DNA from: Bacteroidota bacterium
GTDB taxonomy: Bacteria > Bacteroidota > Bacteroidia > Flavobacteriales_D > Crocinitomicaceae
NCBI GenBank assembly: GCA_030148165.1
Contig: JASBTZ010000003.1
Span: forward strand, 620,001 to 684,000
Length of the DNA: 64,000 nucleotides
Reading direction: 5' to 3'
The translations under genes were made by a program, and so were the position numbers. Position 1 is the stretch's first letter. Each line of letters opens with the position of its first letter. This document shows positions 52,602 through 61,667 of this stretch, in pieces. The notes under the pieces were generated by a model. It saw only the letters and a list, made by a program, of their open reading frames with translations. It made no database searches and was not told where the DNA came from.

Positions 52602-53096
52602 ATGAAAAAAATCTGCTCAATTACTTTATTACTCTTCTTCTCATTTATTGGTCGAAGCCAGTGCAATTACCAAATCGCCATGTATGATACATTTGGTGAC
52701 GGATGGACTGGGGCTTACATAGTTGTACATATAAATGGATCGCCTTATGATACTGCCACCTTTCTCACAGGATTTTATCAAGGATTTTTTTTCTCTGCTA
52801 TAGATAATGATTCGATCTCGCTTGAATATATTCCAGGTAATTGGGAATCTGAAAACTCATATGATTTTTATGTGTCTTCGACCCTACTGTTTTCTGACGG
52901 ACCGAATCCAGATACCGGCTTTGTATACACTACCGTCTGTAATAGTGCTAGTATATCAGAACTCGACCTTTCTAAGAGCATAAAACTGGAAAGAATCGTG
53001 GATATTACAGGACGAAAAACAGATCCTAAACCAAACACCCTGTTGTTCTACATCTACTCGGATGGTACCACCGAGAAGGTGTTTCGGGTGGAGTAG
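52602..53096 (+). CDS. Secreted hypothetical with variant C-terminal module
   Basis: A 164-residue protein from ATG 52602 (signal peptide MKKICSITLLLFFSFIGRSQ). The mature N-terminus has MYDTFGDGWTGAYIVVHING, the same DxWGDGW-type beta domain seen in the 30092-32131 protein. The last 45 residues are the variant module (VDITGRKTDP, PNTLLFYIYSDGT, TEKVFRVE). Its final coding bases (53048-53084) are 36/37 identical to 52524-52560 in the preceding gene, suggesting duplication or gene conversion of the tail. Confidence 0.75.
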   Translation: MKKICSITLLLFFSFIGRSQCNYQIAMYDTFGDGWTGAYIVVHINGSPYDTATFLTGFYQGFFFSAIDNDSISLEYIPGNWESENSYDFYVSSTLLFSDGPNPDTGFVYTTVCNSASISELDLSKSIKLERIVDITGRKTDPKPNTLLFYIYSDGTTEKVFRVE

Positions 53097-53132
53097 TCTA
53101 TCCGCTCCAATTCAATTGAGATTGAAAGTAAA

Positions 53133-53157
53133 AATGGCTTCCCCAATGGAAGCCATT
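53133..53157. terminator. Bidirectional terminator-like hairpin
   Basis: AATGGCTTCC-CCAAT-GGAAGCCATT lies between convergent genes; a T-run follows on the minus strand, so it best serves the gene at 53181-53441. Confidence 0.65.
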
Positions 53158-53180
53158 CTCACATTAATCCAGAGTAACTA

Positions 53181-53441
53181 TTAGTGCACACTATATTGAT
53201 TCGATTGGCATTTCTCATTCAGTTGTCTCATGAAATTACTATGATACCTGGACAATAAACTCACGTGAAAAACACCTCGTTTATATCCGTCCTCATCAAG
53301 CCATGTACACTCCAGATAAGACTCGTTTTCATGCCATCCTAAGAATATACTGAATCGTCGAGCATATTTCTGAACGGTCATAATCTTACCTGGATCATCT
53401 TTCAATGTTACTCGATCACCCGGTTTAAATATTGGTTTCAT
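53181..53441 (-). CDS. DUF2158 (YodC)-like small protein
   Basis: An 86-residue protein. FKPGDRVTLKDDPGKIMTVQKYA and ECTWLDEDGYKRGVFHVSLL match the DUF2158/YodC family, small beta-rich proteins with no known activity. It lies 25 bases downstream of the small heat-shock gene pair on the same strand, so may be part of a stress operon. Confidence 0.75.
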   Translation of the reverse strand: MKPIFKPGDRVTLKDDPGKIMTVQKYARRFSIFLGWHENESYLECTWLDEDGYKRGVFHVSLLSRYHSNFMRQLNEKCQSNQYSVH

Positions 53442-53466
53442 AGTGCTTCATTTATTCGTTAATAAA

Positions 53467-53940
53467 CTAATTCAGCCACTTTTTGATCCGCATCCAAATA
53501 CCTCTTAGCCAATTCATAAACGAATTTCCCGATTTAATCTCTCCGTCTATGAATATTTTCCGAGACTTTTGGGCACTAGATCTTTTAGGTATTTTTACCG
53601 TTAGCAGTCCATTGTGACAATCAGCAGAAATCTTATTCTCCATTGTATTGTTTGGAAGAATAAAAGTTCTGCTAATTTTTGTCGCGTTGAACTCTCTTGA
53701 AAGACTTGAGTTATTTGAACGATCTTCAAATCGCTCTCCTTCTATAATTAAAACCTTGTTTTTTAACTCGATCTTAAGATGGTTCTTACTCATACCCGGT
53801 ACAGCAACCTGCACCAGGTAGTGATCATCTAATTCCATGATGTTCGAATCGAACGAGTTGAAGAAACCGTCATTGATGATACTCTCAACAGTTCGTTCGA
53901 AGAACGGCACTCGCTTTTGAATATTGATTAAACGGTTCAT
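53467..53940 (-). CDS. Small heat-shock protein (Hsp20/alpha-crystallin)
   Basis: A 157-residue ATP-independent holdase. The alpha-crystallin domain spans about 35-130: LDDHYLVQVAVPGMSKNHLKIELKNKVLII, SREFNATKISRTFILPNN and NGLLTVKIPKRS (in segments). A basic/aromatic tail (NWLRGIWMRIKKWLN) is unusual and could be an amphipathic membrane-interacting helix. It follows another Hsp20 gene by 16 bases, so the two are co-expressed and may co-assemble. Confidence 0.9.
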   Translation of the reverse strand: MNRLINIQKRVPFFERTVESIINDGFFNSFDSNIMELDDHYLVQVAVPGMSKNHLKIELKNKVLIIEGERFEDRSNNSSLSREFNATKISRTFILPNNTMENKISADCHNGLLTVKIPKRSSAQKSRKIFIDGEIKSGNSFMNWLRGIWMRIKKWLN

Positions 53941-53956
53941 GACAATTGATTTTTAA

Positions 53957-54403
53957 TTATTTAACCTCAATTAACTTACTGTCTTTAGATTCAACGTTGG
54001 GGTTCTTATCCATAACCACTTTCAATACACCATTTTCCATATTCGCATTAATTGAATCGATATTGATTCGATCTTTAGGAAGTGTGAAAGTTCGATCAAA
54101 ACTCTGATAATAGAATTCCTGAGCACGATAATCATTCGAATCTTTCGAACTTTCTTGCTTATGCGATCCGGAAATATGAAGTTGGTCTTCAGTGACCTTA
54201 ACTGTTATATCCTCTTTGTTCATGCCAGGAACAGCAACTTCCAGTACATATGAATTATCAGTTTCATAAATATTCGTCGGCGGATTTAATCTAGATTGCA
54301 ATGGCTCAAGCATGTGATCGCCAAAAAAATCTTTTAAGAAAAAATCATCGATCCCGAAAGTGATTCCAGGATAATTCCCATTTGATTTAATTATTGTTCC
54401 CAT
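53957..54403 (-). CDS. Small heat-shock protein (Hsp20/alpha-crystallin)
   Basis: A 148-residue Hsp20 with N-terminal FGIDDFFLKDFFGDHM, the domain start NSYVLEVAVPGMNKEDITVKV, the FDRTFTLPKDRI strand and NGVLKVVMDKNP. It lacks the basic tail of its partner. It is the first gene of the stress unit; a direct repeat lies in its leader. Function is to bind unfolded proteins and hand them to DnaK/ClpB. Confidence 0.92.
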   Translation of the reverse strand: MGTIIKSNGNYPGITFGIDDFFLKDFFGDHMLEPLQSRLNPPTNIYETDNSYVLEVAVPGMNKEDITVKVTEDQLHISGSHKQESSKDSNDYRAQEFYYQSFDRTFTLPKDRINIDSINANMENGVLKVVMDKNPNVESKDSKLIEVK

Positions 54404-54420
54404 GACTTTAAATTTTTAGC

Positions 54421-54474
54421 GTTCGTCAATGCGTTAACATTAATTCGAACAGGTTAAACATTTAGTTCGTCAAT
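54421..54474. promoter_or_regulatory. Direct repeat upstream of hsp20 genes
   Basis: GTTCGTCAAT occurs at 54421-54430 and 54465-54474 (44-bp period), with TTCGAA at 54444-54449 between. It lies 17-70 bases upstream of the first hsp20 start and may bind a stress regulator. Confidence 0.35.
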
Positions 54475-54636
54475 AAACTTGCAACAATCTGTATACCATG
54501 GTTTAAAGAATGAAAAAATGACAGAAATTTTTGCTAATTTTTTTTAAAATTCTTTCATTTTGACATGACAATTTTTCAATCATGTGAAAAGAAATCTATC
54601 CTGGGATTCTGACAATAATTCTATAGCAAGTAAACA

Positions 54637-54664
54637 AAAGGGTCACTCAATTGAGTGACCCTTT
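54637..54664 (-). terminator. Intrinsic terminator after clpS
   Basis: A perfect 28-nt palindrome, half-sequence AAAGGGTCACTCAA, 20 bases past the clpS stop, followed on the minus strand by TTGTTTACTT. Confidence 0.75.
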
Positions 54665-54684
54665 CTTTTCTATAAACTAATGTT

Positions 54685-54957
54685 CTAATGAATCTCCGCT
54701 GAGATCCCGCGATCTAATAAAGCCGTACACATCGGCTCTAACGTATCGAAGTCCCCTTTGCGGACCTGGCACTTACCTCTGTGGTGAACGATCCAGGTGC
54801 ATTGCTCTGCCTGTATCGGACTGTGCTCACATACTTTAATGAGGGAGTCGATAACGTGATCAAAGGTATTAACGTCGTCGTTAAAAACGATCAGGTTTTT
54901 GTTGTCAACTAATTTTTCAACTACTTCAACTGATTTTGCTGTTTCAAACTGTTCCAT
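54685..54957 (-). CDS. clpS: ATP-dependent Clp protease adaptor ClpS
   Basis: A 90-residue N-end rule adaptor. LIVFNDDVNTFDHVIDSLIKVCEHSPIQAEQCTWIVHHRG (in outline: the NDDVNTFDHV motif, the CEH loop, then the hydrophobic core) and the C-terminal CTALLDRGISAEI identify it clearly. It delivers substrates with a destabilising N-terminal residue to ClpAP. Its ATG overlaps the stop of the large envelope protein as TAATG, so their translation is coupled, an unusual partner for clpS. Confidence 0.95.
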   Translation of the reverse strand: MEQFETAKSVEVVEKLVDNKNLIVFNDDVNTFDHVIDSLIKVCEHSPIQAEQCTWIVHHRGKCQVRKGDFDTLEPMCTALLDRGISAEIH

Positions 54958-57900
54958 TATTCCTGATTTTCTTCTAGTTCTAATTCGAGCTCTGTTTCTT
55001 TTCTTACTACAGGTTCTACACCGAAGCCCTTAATAACGTTCAATGTCTCATTCATTTTCTCCTCTTCTACCCCAAAGATACGAACAATTACACCTTCAGG
55101 CGATTGAACGAAGTCTCGTCGGTAATTGAAACGAAGGATCCAGTCCATGAAATCACCATTAATCGTAGAGTCCGCAAAGGTCACCTCAATGATCTGTGTC
55201 AGCTCATCTGCCAATGCTCCAGCCTCAATATAAACGGTATCTATATCGTCTCGGAAGTTATATAGGCGTGGAAGATAATCCTCGTTACGATAGATGATTG
55301 ACTTCACTCTTCTGTCCTTCACATCAAAGTAGAAGCTTCCTTCTGCATTGTATCTGTTAAGGACATCTCTCGGGTATTCCTCAAATTGCTTCTTCGTAAC
55401 TACCTGTACACGCATCTCGATCACTTCCGGGTTATCCGCAATTACATTCACATTGGAAACCGTATCGGTTCTTGGAACTTCAACTTCGTAATCCAAAGTG
55501 TCCGTCTCTTCCACTACTGGTTCTGCAACCTTATCCATGTTCGACTGCAGGATCGATGGGCCTTTCTCCGCTAGGATCTGCTTCGCTTTCCAAAGTGGTA
55601 TGCGCTCACCCTCATAATAAGCTGTTACGAAGGCTCCTTTCACGCCATTCGCCAATGCCAGGTTTCTTCTTGGTAATGCTTCTTCCACGCTATCAAACTT
55701 ACCTGAAGCATATCGGATTTGTCCATTTGGAAGACGGATCGTTAAGATCTCTGTCATGTCGTGTAAGTACTCCTTACCTATCGGACGATTAAATACACCA
55801 ATCTGTACCGTAAAGAATAAGCCTTTCATACGCTCGATCGGATCAGCTGGTGCAGCACCCGGAGCTTTATTGTAGTCCATTTCCGCTACTTCCGGTAAAA
55901 CATCTGTCGTCGGTAAGCCCAAGGACTCAGCTGTCTTTGTAGCCACCTCAACCATCAGGTCGTTAGCTCCCTGCGGAACACATTCTCCACTCTGCTCTAA
56001 TTGACGAGCCTGCCAGAAGGAAACGCGTTCACCATCACAATAAGCAACCACGAACGCATCGCTGTAACCCAAATCACGGATCTGCTCACGAGCTTTAACA
56101 ACATCTTCGCTGTTATTAAAGAATCCGGCCATGTATCTGGTAATATTCGTACCGTCGATCTTCTCACCGGATACCGGATTAAATTCCTTGTACAAGTTCT
56201 GAGGGATTGGTCGAGCAAAAGCACCCACCTGTACGCGGTAAACGAGTCCGGAAGGACTAGCCACATCTACAGGTATCGGGTTCGCTTCACTGTAAGCGCT
56301 TTCTGCTGAAGTGGTCGTATCGATCGCTAAACCATTCGCCGGAAGCGCAATAAGTGTCGTGGCAACCGCAACCTTCGCGATCGGCTTCACTCCTCTTAAT
56401 GCCAGATTTTGCATCTTCATTGCTTCCTCTTTATCCTCAGGCAAACGCTCGTTTGCTTCAAATTTCTTTTGAACAAGTTCGATATTCAATCGATCGATAT
56501 CTTCCTGGATCGATTTGATGTTCTCTACTCGTTCTTTAATCTCCGGAGAATCAGGTTTTGCTCCTTCATTCGTCAGGCGAACCACAGCATCCTGTTCATC
56601 CTTCAATTCATCCTCTAAGTTAGTAATTTGCTCTTCAATCGCCAACGCTTCGCTTGCTACTTCCTCGTATTCCTTATACTCTTCACTCGATGCGAGCTCA
56701 CGTTCTTCGTTGAAAGTAATCACCTCTTTCAAGGCTTCGTTTGACACGGTAGGAGCTGATTCTTCGTACTGTGCCAGTTGTTCGTCCACTTGATTTAAAC
56801 GAGCCTGAAGGGACTCTTTCTCTGCCTCCAGGTTGGCTTTCTTCTCTTCCAGTTCCGGAATCTCTTTTCGCTTCGCAGAAGTTAGTTGTTCGTCAACGTC
56901 AATTAGCTCCTTCGTTACCTCTCCAATGCGGATGGTGAACTTACGTTTCTTGCTCTCGAGCTCCTCTTTCGTGTTGATCTTCACATTGTTTTGCTCCTCA
57001 ATCTCAGCCAGCTTGACTTCTTCCAAAACTTCCTGAGAGTTTCGATTCAGCTCTTCTTGACGCTCAGCAGCTTCTTCTAAAAGGTAGTTCTTCTCTTCTT
57101 CTGAACGCGCCTTTTCTGCCTCTTCTTTCAGCTGATTAATGTCTTGCTGCTCCGCTTCGATGGACTTCAACGATTTCTCTACCTGCGGATCTTCTGCAGC
57201 TATTTCAGTCAGGACAGCAACATTTTCTTCTGTCTCTTTCGTGTCATTCTCGATCTTTGTTTCGTACAGTTCGTTCTCCTTGCTCGTCTGCTCTTCACGA
57301 TTGGCGTCTAGCGCTTTTTCTAAGTTCTTTCTGTCCGTACTCGATAAGTTATCGTCTCGAAGTTTTTCTTTGATAACAGCTTCCTCTTTTTCTAATTCAG
57401 CTAATTCATTTTCGTTGCCAACATTCGTCTCTGTTATGGCAGAAGTCTCCAACTCTCCAATGGAGATCTTCACGGCTCTACGCTTCGTCTTCACTTCATC
57501 GAGCTCTTCTTTCACCCAATTGAGTTCCTGTTGCTTCTCCTGGCTTGTCCCGATCTCAGGATCGCTCTCCAATTCAACCACTCGTTCTTCCAGCTTCTCT
57601 TCGTAAGCGGCAAGCTGTTCGTCTTGTTCTTTAAGCTCTTCTGCCGAGGTGAACTCTTTATCGAGTATTTCCGGATCGGATTGTGACAACCTAAGTTCTT
57701 CGATAAAAGCTTCTTTCTCTTTCGTCGGTGTTTCTACAACGACATCCGCATTAACAAGTGCTTCTTCGCGCAGTTTGCTTTCCGTGAGTATTTTGTCGTA
57801 TGAGGCATCGTTCAGGTCAACACGCACCGAGTACTTGCGGTTCAGGGCTTTCTCATTATCCTTCTGATGATCCTCGATGGTAGCCTGTAACTCATTTTCA

Positions 57901-60900
57901 ATTTCGATAAGTCGCTCTGTTCTTTCCGGCTCATCTAACTGCTCTGCGGCGTTGATGTCTTCCTGATAATCACTATACACATCTGTGATCAGTTCATCCT
58001 TCTCCTCTTCGCTCAAGCTTTCTACGTAATCCGTCTTCAGTACAACCAGCTCATTCTCTTTTTCTTCGATCAGTTGATTAACAATATCCTGTTCTGTCTG
58101 TTTAGAAGGATCTGACTCCACTTCTTTCTCCAGATCATCCTTGCGCTCATTAAGGTTCGTCAGCAATTCTGATTCCAGTTCCATGATTTCCACAGTCGCA
58201 TTCGGAGAGCCTGAGTTTTTAATCTCTTCCAGTTTAGTCTCGTATTGCGGATCCACGGAAGTTAATACGTCTTCAGTGGTCACCTTTGTTTCAGGTTGTA
58301 CTTCCGTATTGTTTAAAGCGGCAATCGTCTGATCACGCTCCGTTATTCTGTTTTCAACCTCCGAAATAAAGGACTCCATTGCGGCTATTTCTTTCACCAG
58401 TTCCTGATTCTCCGGGTCTTTGCTTAATTTCTTAGTTAGGCTTGTCTTTTCTGAATTTGCTTTATCCAGTAATCGTTCATCTTCCTGTTGCAGTTGTTCC
58501 TGCTTTTCGATCGCACTCAGTTCTTCGTTATTTTCGATCTCTTCAACCTTATCCTGATACTTCGGGTAAATATCTTCTGTCTTGATAACAACAGGTTCTT
58601 CTGTCACGGCGACATTGTTCTCCATCGCCAGAATATTTTCCTCCGATTGCTTGATATCCCGCTCTGTATCAGCTACTATTTCTTCTAAAAGCTCCTTTTG
58701 CGCTTGAAGCTCGGAATTCTCCGGGTCATCCTTTAGGGATGATTCAACCGTTTCTAATTCACTCTCAGCTTTCGTTAGGAATTCCTCCTGCTTTTCCTTT
58801 GTCTGTTCAGCACGCTCCTTCTCACTTAATCCCGGATCATTCTGAATACTTGCTACGTCTTCCAGATAGGTTGGATCGATCTCAGACTCAATATCTTCTT
58901 TCGAAAGTGCAACATCCGGCACTTCCGATTTTAATTCATCAGCTCTGGCGTTTAGTTCTTTATTCTCACTTAATAACTCAGCCTGATAGTCAAGTAAGCT
59001 TTCTTTCTCTTTTAGCAATTTTTCATTGGAAGGATTCTTTTCCAGTTTATCCGCCACCTTCTGCAAACGATCTTCTATGTCCGAAAGTGTTGTCAGATTT
59101 GCTTCTTCTTCACGATAAACTTTTTCCAACTCCGTCAGACCGGCATCGTTACGAATACCGTCTTTTTCCAATTCATTCTCATTGCGGAAAGCTTCGATAT
59201 CGAATTGCTGTGTCACAGGTGTACCGCCTTCCACTTCAGGGTTCGTTTCTCTGATCGTTTCAATTTCTGCTATGTAATCAACCGGATCACCCTGATTCTC
59301 TACATCCTGCACATCAGCGACAGCCATTTCAAGCTCCTGTTCATCGATCGTGGCAGCAGTTTCAGTCTCAATTGCATTAGATAGGCTTGCGATCTGATTC
59401 TCTACAACGCTGATCTGGTGATTCAGCTTATCGATATTATCACGTGTACGATCTCGCTCGCGATTCACCATATTCAGCTCCGTATTCTTTTCGGCGATTT
59501 GCTGTTCCAATTCTTCTCGTTCCTTCTTCTTACCAGTATCTGCAAGCTTACTTTCAAGCGTAAGAATGTCTGCATTCAATTTTTCGATCAGTCTGTCGAA
59601 CTCGTACTCTGTGTCTTTTTCTTTGTTAAGTTTGGTCTTTAACTCTTTCGCCTCGTCCAGATATTTCTGCATCATATCATCAGTTGAACCGGATTTAGCG
59701 TTTGCTAATACCTCAGCATTTTCAGCTAGCGCTGTCATGGCTTCATCCTTTTGGTTAGAAGCGACTAATTCATTGAATTCGTTCGTCAGATCTTCAATCT
59801 TCGCGATCTCACTTTCAGAAAGACCGGCATTATTAGCAACATCCTCTTTCATTTTCTGAAGTGCATTAACCGTGCTAATGAGCACCTTCTTCTCATTCGA
59901 TTTTTGCTCAGCTTCATTCAGTAACTTATACTTTAGTACGGGATCATCGGTTGACATCGCCTTCTCCACCAATTCTTTTTCAATAGCATCTAATTCTGCA
60001 ATTCGTTTCGCTTTCAGCAAAATCTCGTGATCGATATTCGCTTGTATTCGCTTCTTGGTTTCATTATTGCTCTTTATGTCTTCGACCAAATCATTTAATT
60101 GATTAGACACTTCATGCGCCTGCATACCTTCAAAACCAAGTGAAGCCAGAATCTCCTTCTGCTTCTCTTCCTGGGCCAGCTGCTCCAGGTCGTATTGATC
60201 GATATTGACATTCAGCTCAGACTTCTTCCGAATAACACCAGCAATGAGCGCTTCTGCTCCTTCTACGCTTTCATCAAATAGGTTGATCAGCTTTACAATT
60301 TCTTCACCGTCTTCTGTTGTGTGTAAGACCTTTTGTTTCAGTGGACGAAGCTCATCCAGGAATGGTAGTTCCACCACATACTTGTATTGCTTTTCACTGC
60401 CTTCTACGTCGATCAGGTATTCATATTTACCCCCCTGAGGAAAGACAAAAGAATATTTCCCTTTCGCATTGGATTTGATCTTACCAATCGGTTCATTATT
60501 GGCATAAGAAGTAACTGAGATCTCCATGTCTTTGTTATCCGGATTGATCTCGGAGAGAAAATCGCCCATGACGATCACATCCTGTATTGGGACACGTACG
60601 ACTTTTACCTTATACACATGTAGCATTCCTGCCTGACTCTGTCGTGCTGAAGCAAAGTATGCGTTCTCAAAAGCTTCATCGACCACATAGAATAAATCGT
60701 CGTCCGGAGAACTGATGGCAAAGTCAACATTTTCGGGAGGACCAAAGTTGTAGCTTTCGACATCCAGCTTCGACATAAAAATGTCATAACCGCCCATCGA
60801 ATTATGCCCCATTGAACTGAAATAGAGAAACTGTCCGCTTGGATGCATGTACGGGTAATTTTCGTCCTCATTAGTATTGATCGATCCAGGAACCGGTTGC

Positions 60901-61619
60901 GGATCACCCCAGCCTCCATCGGGCAGTCTTCTTCTGACGAAGATGTCCAGTCCGGTGGAGAGATCATCTCCATAACTGGCATAATAGATGGCATCTGCAT
61001 TGGGTCCATAATGAACCACGGGGACGTGACCTTGTTTCTTATCCAACTTTGATTGAAACTGAACAGATGGAAGTATATCTCCGCCTATCGTGCTTTGATC
61101 CAGGTATAGATCGTAAAATTTGGATTCATCGATCTGCTTCTTCTCTGCTACAACGATATCCGTAAAGGTGGTTAAGAGGTGCTGACCATTGTGACACATT
61201 TGTATGTCGCGGTCAACAGGATAGCGTTTGTCTTTCTTTCCGCCGGATTTCTTCTTGTACGTCGTGTAATCTCTAATAGCCTCCGTAAACTGGTAGTTCA
61301 GATGAAGCGCTCTTCCACGGAAATAAAACGCACGTGGATCAATGGTCTCGCTCAGGATGGCGTAATTAAGGTATCGCATACCCTGATCTTTCTGTTGTGA
61401 GTTATACAACAAACAGGCTCCATACCTGAAATTGTAGTCGTGTGACATCGGATTCAGGGAGAGTAAGTGCAAATAGTCCTTCGTAGCTTCGACATACTGC
61501 TCTTTTTCGAAGAGTTTATCGGCTCTTTCTTTGATATCACCTTCCGTTTCCTGGGCATAAACTGAAAAGGCCGCCACGAAAGCGATCAAGACCATTGCGA
61601 TATGTCTGATATAACTCAC
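54957..61619 (-). CDS. Giant (2220 aa) exported TPR/PD40/coiled-coil/SPOR-like envelope protein
   Basis: Signal peptide (AMVLIAFVAAFSVYAQ), TPRs (about 25-130), a WD40-like PD40 beta-propeller (about 190-345, e.g. YPYMHPSGQFLYFSSMG and GYDIFMSKLD), a small beta domain (about 355-425), then about 1300 residues of acidic coiled coil (440-1740). The coil includes 90-100-residue repeats with DP-x-Y, LS-x-x-E and DPEN marks. A hydrophobic segment (about 1745-1765, VAVATTLIALPANGLAI) and two SPOR-like domains follow (YRVQVGAFARP at about 1790 and FFTVQIGVFNRP at about 1935). The TPR-PD40 start resembles PorE-type proteins of the gliding/T9SS apparatus, which bind peptidoglycan by OmpA instead. The coil could span the periplasm. 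Confidence 0.85.
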   Translation of the reverse strand: MSYIRHIAMVLIAFVAAFSVYAQETEGDIKERADKLFEKEQYVEATKDYLHLLSLNPMSHDYNFRYGACLLYNSQQKDQGMRYLNYAILSETIDPRAFYFRGRALHLNYQFTEAIRDYTTYKKKSGGKKDKRYPVDRDIQMCHNGQHLLTTFTDIVVAEKKQIDESKFYDLYLDQSTIGGDILPSVQFQSKLDKKQGHVPVVHYGPNADAIYYASYGDDLSTGLDIFVRRRLPDGGWGDPQPVPGSINTNEDENYPYMHPSGQFLYFSSMGHNSMGGYDIFMSKLDVESYNFGPPENVDFAISSPDDDLFYVVDEAFENAYFASARQSQAGMLHVYKVKVVRVPIQDVIVMGDFLSEINPDNKDMEISVTSYANNEPIGKIKSNAKGKYSFVFPQGGKYEYLIDVEGSEKQYKYVVELPFLDELRPLKQKVLHTTEDGEEIVKLINLFDESVEGAEALIAGVIRKKSELNVNIDQYDLEQLAQEEKQKEILASLGFEGMQAHEVSNQLNDLVEDIKSNNETKKRIQANIDHEILLKAKRIAELDAIEKELVEKAMSTDDPVLKYKLLNEAEQKSNEKKVLISTVNALQKMKEDVANNAGLSESEIAKIEDLTNEFNELVASNQKDEAMTALAENAEVLANAKSGSTDDMMQKYLDEAKELKTKLNKEKDTEYEFDRLIEKLNADILTLESKLADTGKKKEREELEQQIAEKNTELNMVNRERDRTRDNIDKLNHQISVVENQIASLSNAIETETAATIDEQELEMAVADVQDVENQGDPVDYIAEIETIRETNPEVEGGTPVTQQFDIEAFRNENELEKDGIRNDAGLTELEKVYREEEANLTTLSDIEDRLQKVADKLEKNPSNEKLLKEKESLLDYQAELLSENKELNARADELKSEVPDVALSKEDIESEIDPTYLEDVASIQNDPGLSEKERAEQTKEKQEEFLTKAESELETVESSLKDDPENSELQAQKELLEEIVADTERDIKQSEENILAMENNVAVTEEPVVIKTEDIYPKYQDKVEEIENNEELSAIEKQEQLQQEDERLLDKANSEKTSLTKKLSKDPENQELVKEIAAMESFISEVENRITERDQTIAALNNTEVQPETKVTTEDVLTSVDPQYETKLEEIKNSGSPNATVEIMELESELLTNLNERKDDLEKEVESDPSKQTEQDIVNQLIEEKENELVVLKTDYVESLSEEEKDELITDVYSDYQEDINAAEQLDEPERTERLIEIENELQATIEDHQKDNEKALNRKYSVRVDLNDASYDKILTESKLREEALVNADVVVETPTKEKEAFIEELRLSQSDPEILDKEFTSAEELKEQDEQLAAYEEKLEERVVELESDPEIGTSQEKQQELNWVKEELDEVKTKRRAVKISIGELETSAITETNVGNENELAELEKEEAVIKEKLRDDNLSSTDRKNLEKALDANREEQTSKENELYETKIENDTKETEENVAVLTEIAAEDPQVEKSLKSIEAEQQDINQLKEEAEKARSEEEKNYLLEEAAERQEELNRNSQEVLEEVKLAEIEEQNNVKINTKEELESKKRKFTIRIGEVTKELIDVDEQLTSAKRKEIPELEEKKANLEAEKESLQARLNQVDEQLAQYEESAPTVSNEALKEVITFNEERELASSEEYKEYEEVASEALAIEEQITNLEDELKDEQDAVVRLTNEGAKPDSPEIKERVENIKSIQEDIDRLNIELVQKKFEANERLPEDKEEAMKMQNLALRGVKPIAKVAVATTLIALPANGLAIDTTTSAESAYSEANPIPVDVASPSGLVYRVQVGAFARPIPQNLYKEFNPVSGEKIDGTNITRYMAGFFNNSEDVVKAREQIRDLGYSDAFVVAYCDGERVSFWQARQLEQSGECVPQGANDLMVEVATKTAESLGLPTTDVLPEVAEMDYNKAPGAAPADPIERMKGLFFTVQIGVFNRPIGKEYLHDMTEILTIRLPNGQIRYASGKFDSVEEALPRRNLALANGVKGAFVTAYYEGERIPLWKAKQILAEKGPSILQSNMDKVAEPVVEETDTLDYEVEVPRTDTVSNVNVIADNPEVIEMRVQVVTKKQFEEYPRDVLNRYNAEGSFYFDVKDRRVKSIIYRNEDYLPRLYNFRDDIDTVYIEAGALADELTQIIEVTFADSTINGDFMDWILRFNYRRDFVQSPEGVIVRIFGVEEEKMNETLNVIKGFGVEPVVRKETELELELEENQE

Positions 61620-61667
61620 TTATCTATAAGCAGTGTTTTCCTTGTATTTACTAAGGAATATGTACGT

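Noticed and set aside
54604-54631. TTCTATAG near clpS as a third copy of the MarR-type operator
   Set aside because: Only half of the palindrome matches; the second half reads CAAGT instead of AAAAT.
57139-57867. Ser/Phe-rich plus-strand frames of 155 and 72 residues
   Set aside because: They are antisense to the Glu/Lys-rich coiled coil; GAA/GAG codons read as TTC/CTC on the other strand.
54957-61619. Repeats in the giant gene considered as a CRISPR-like or tandem DNA array
   Set aside because: The repetition is at protein level (90-100 residues, diverged); no short identical spaced repeats exist.
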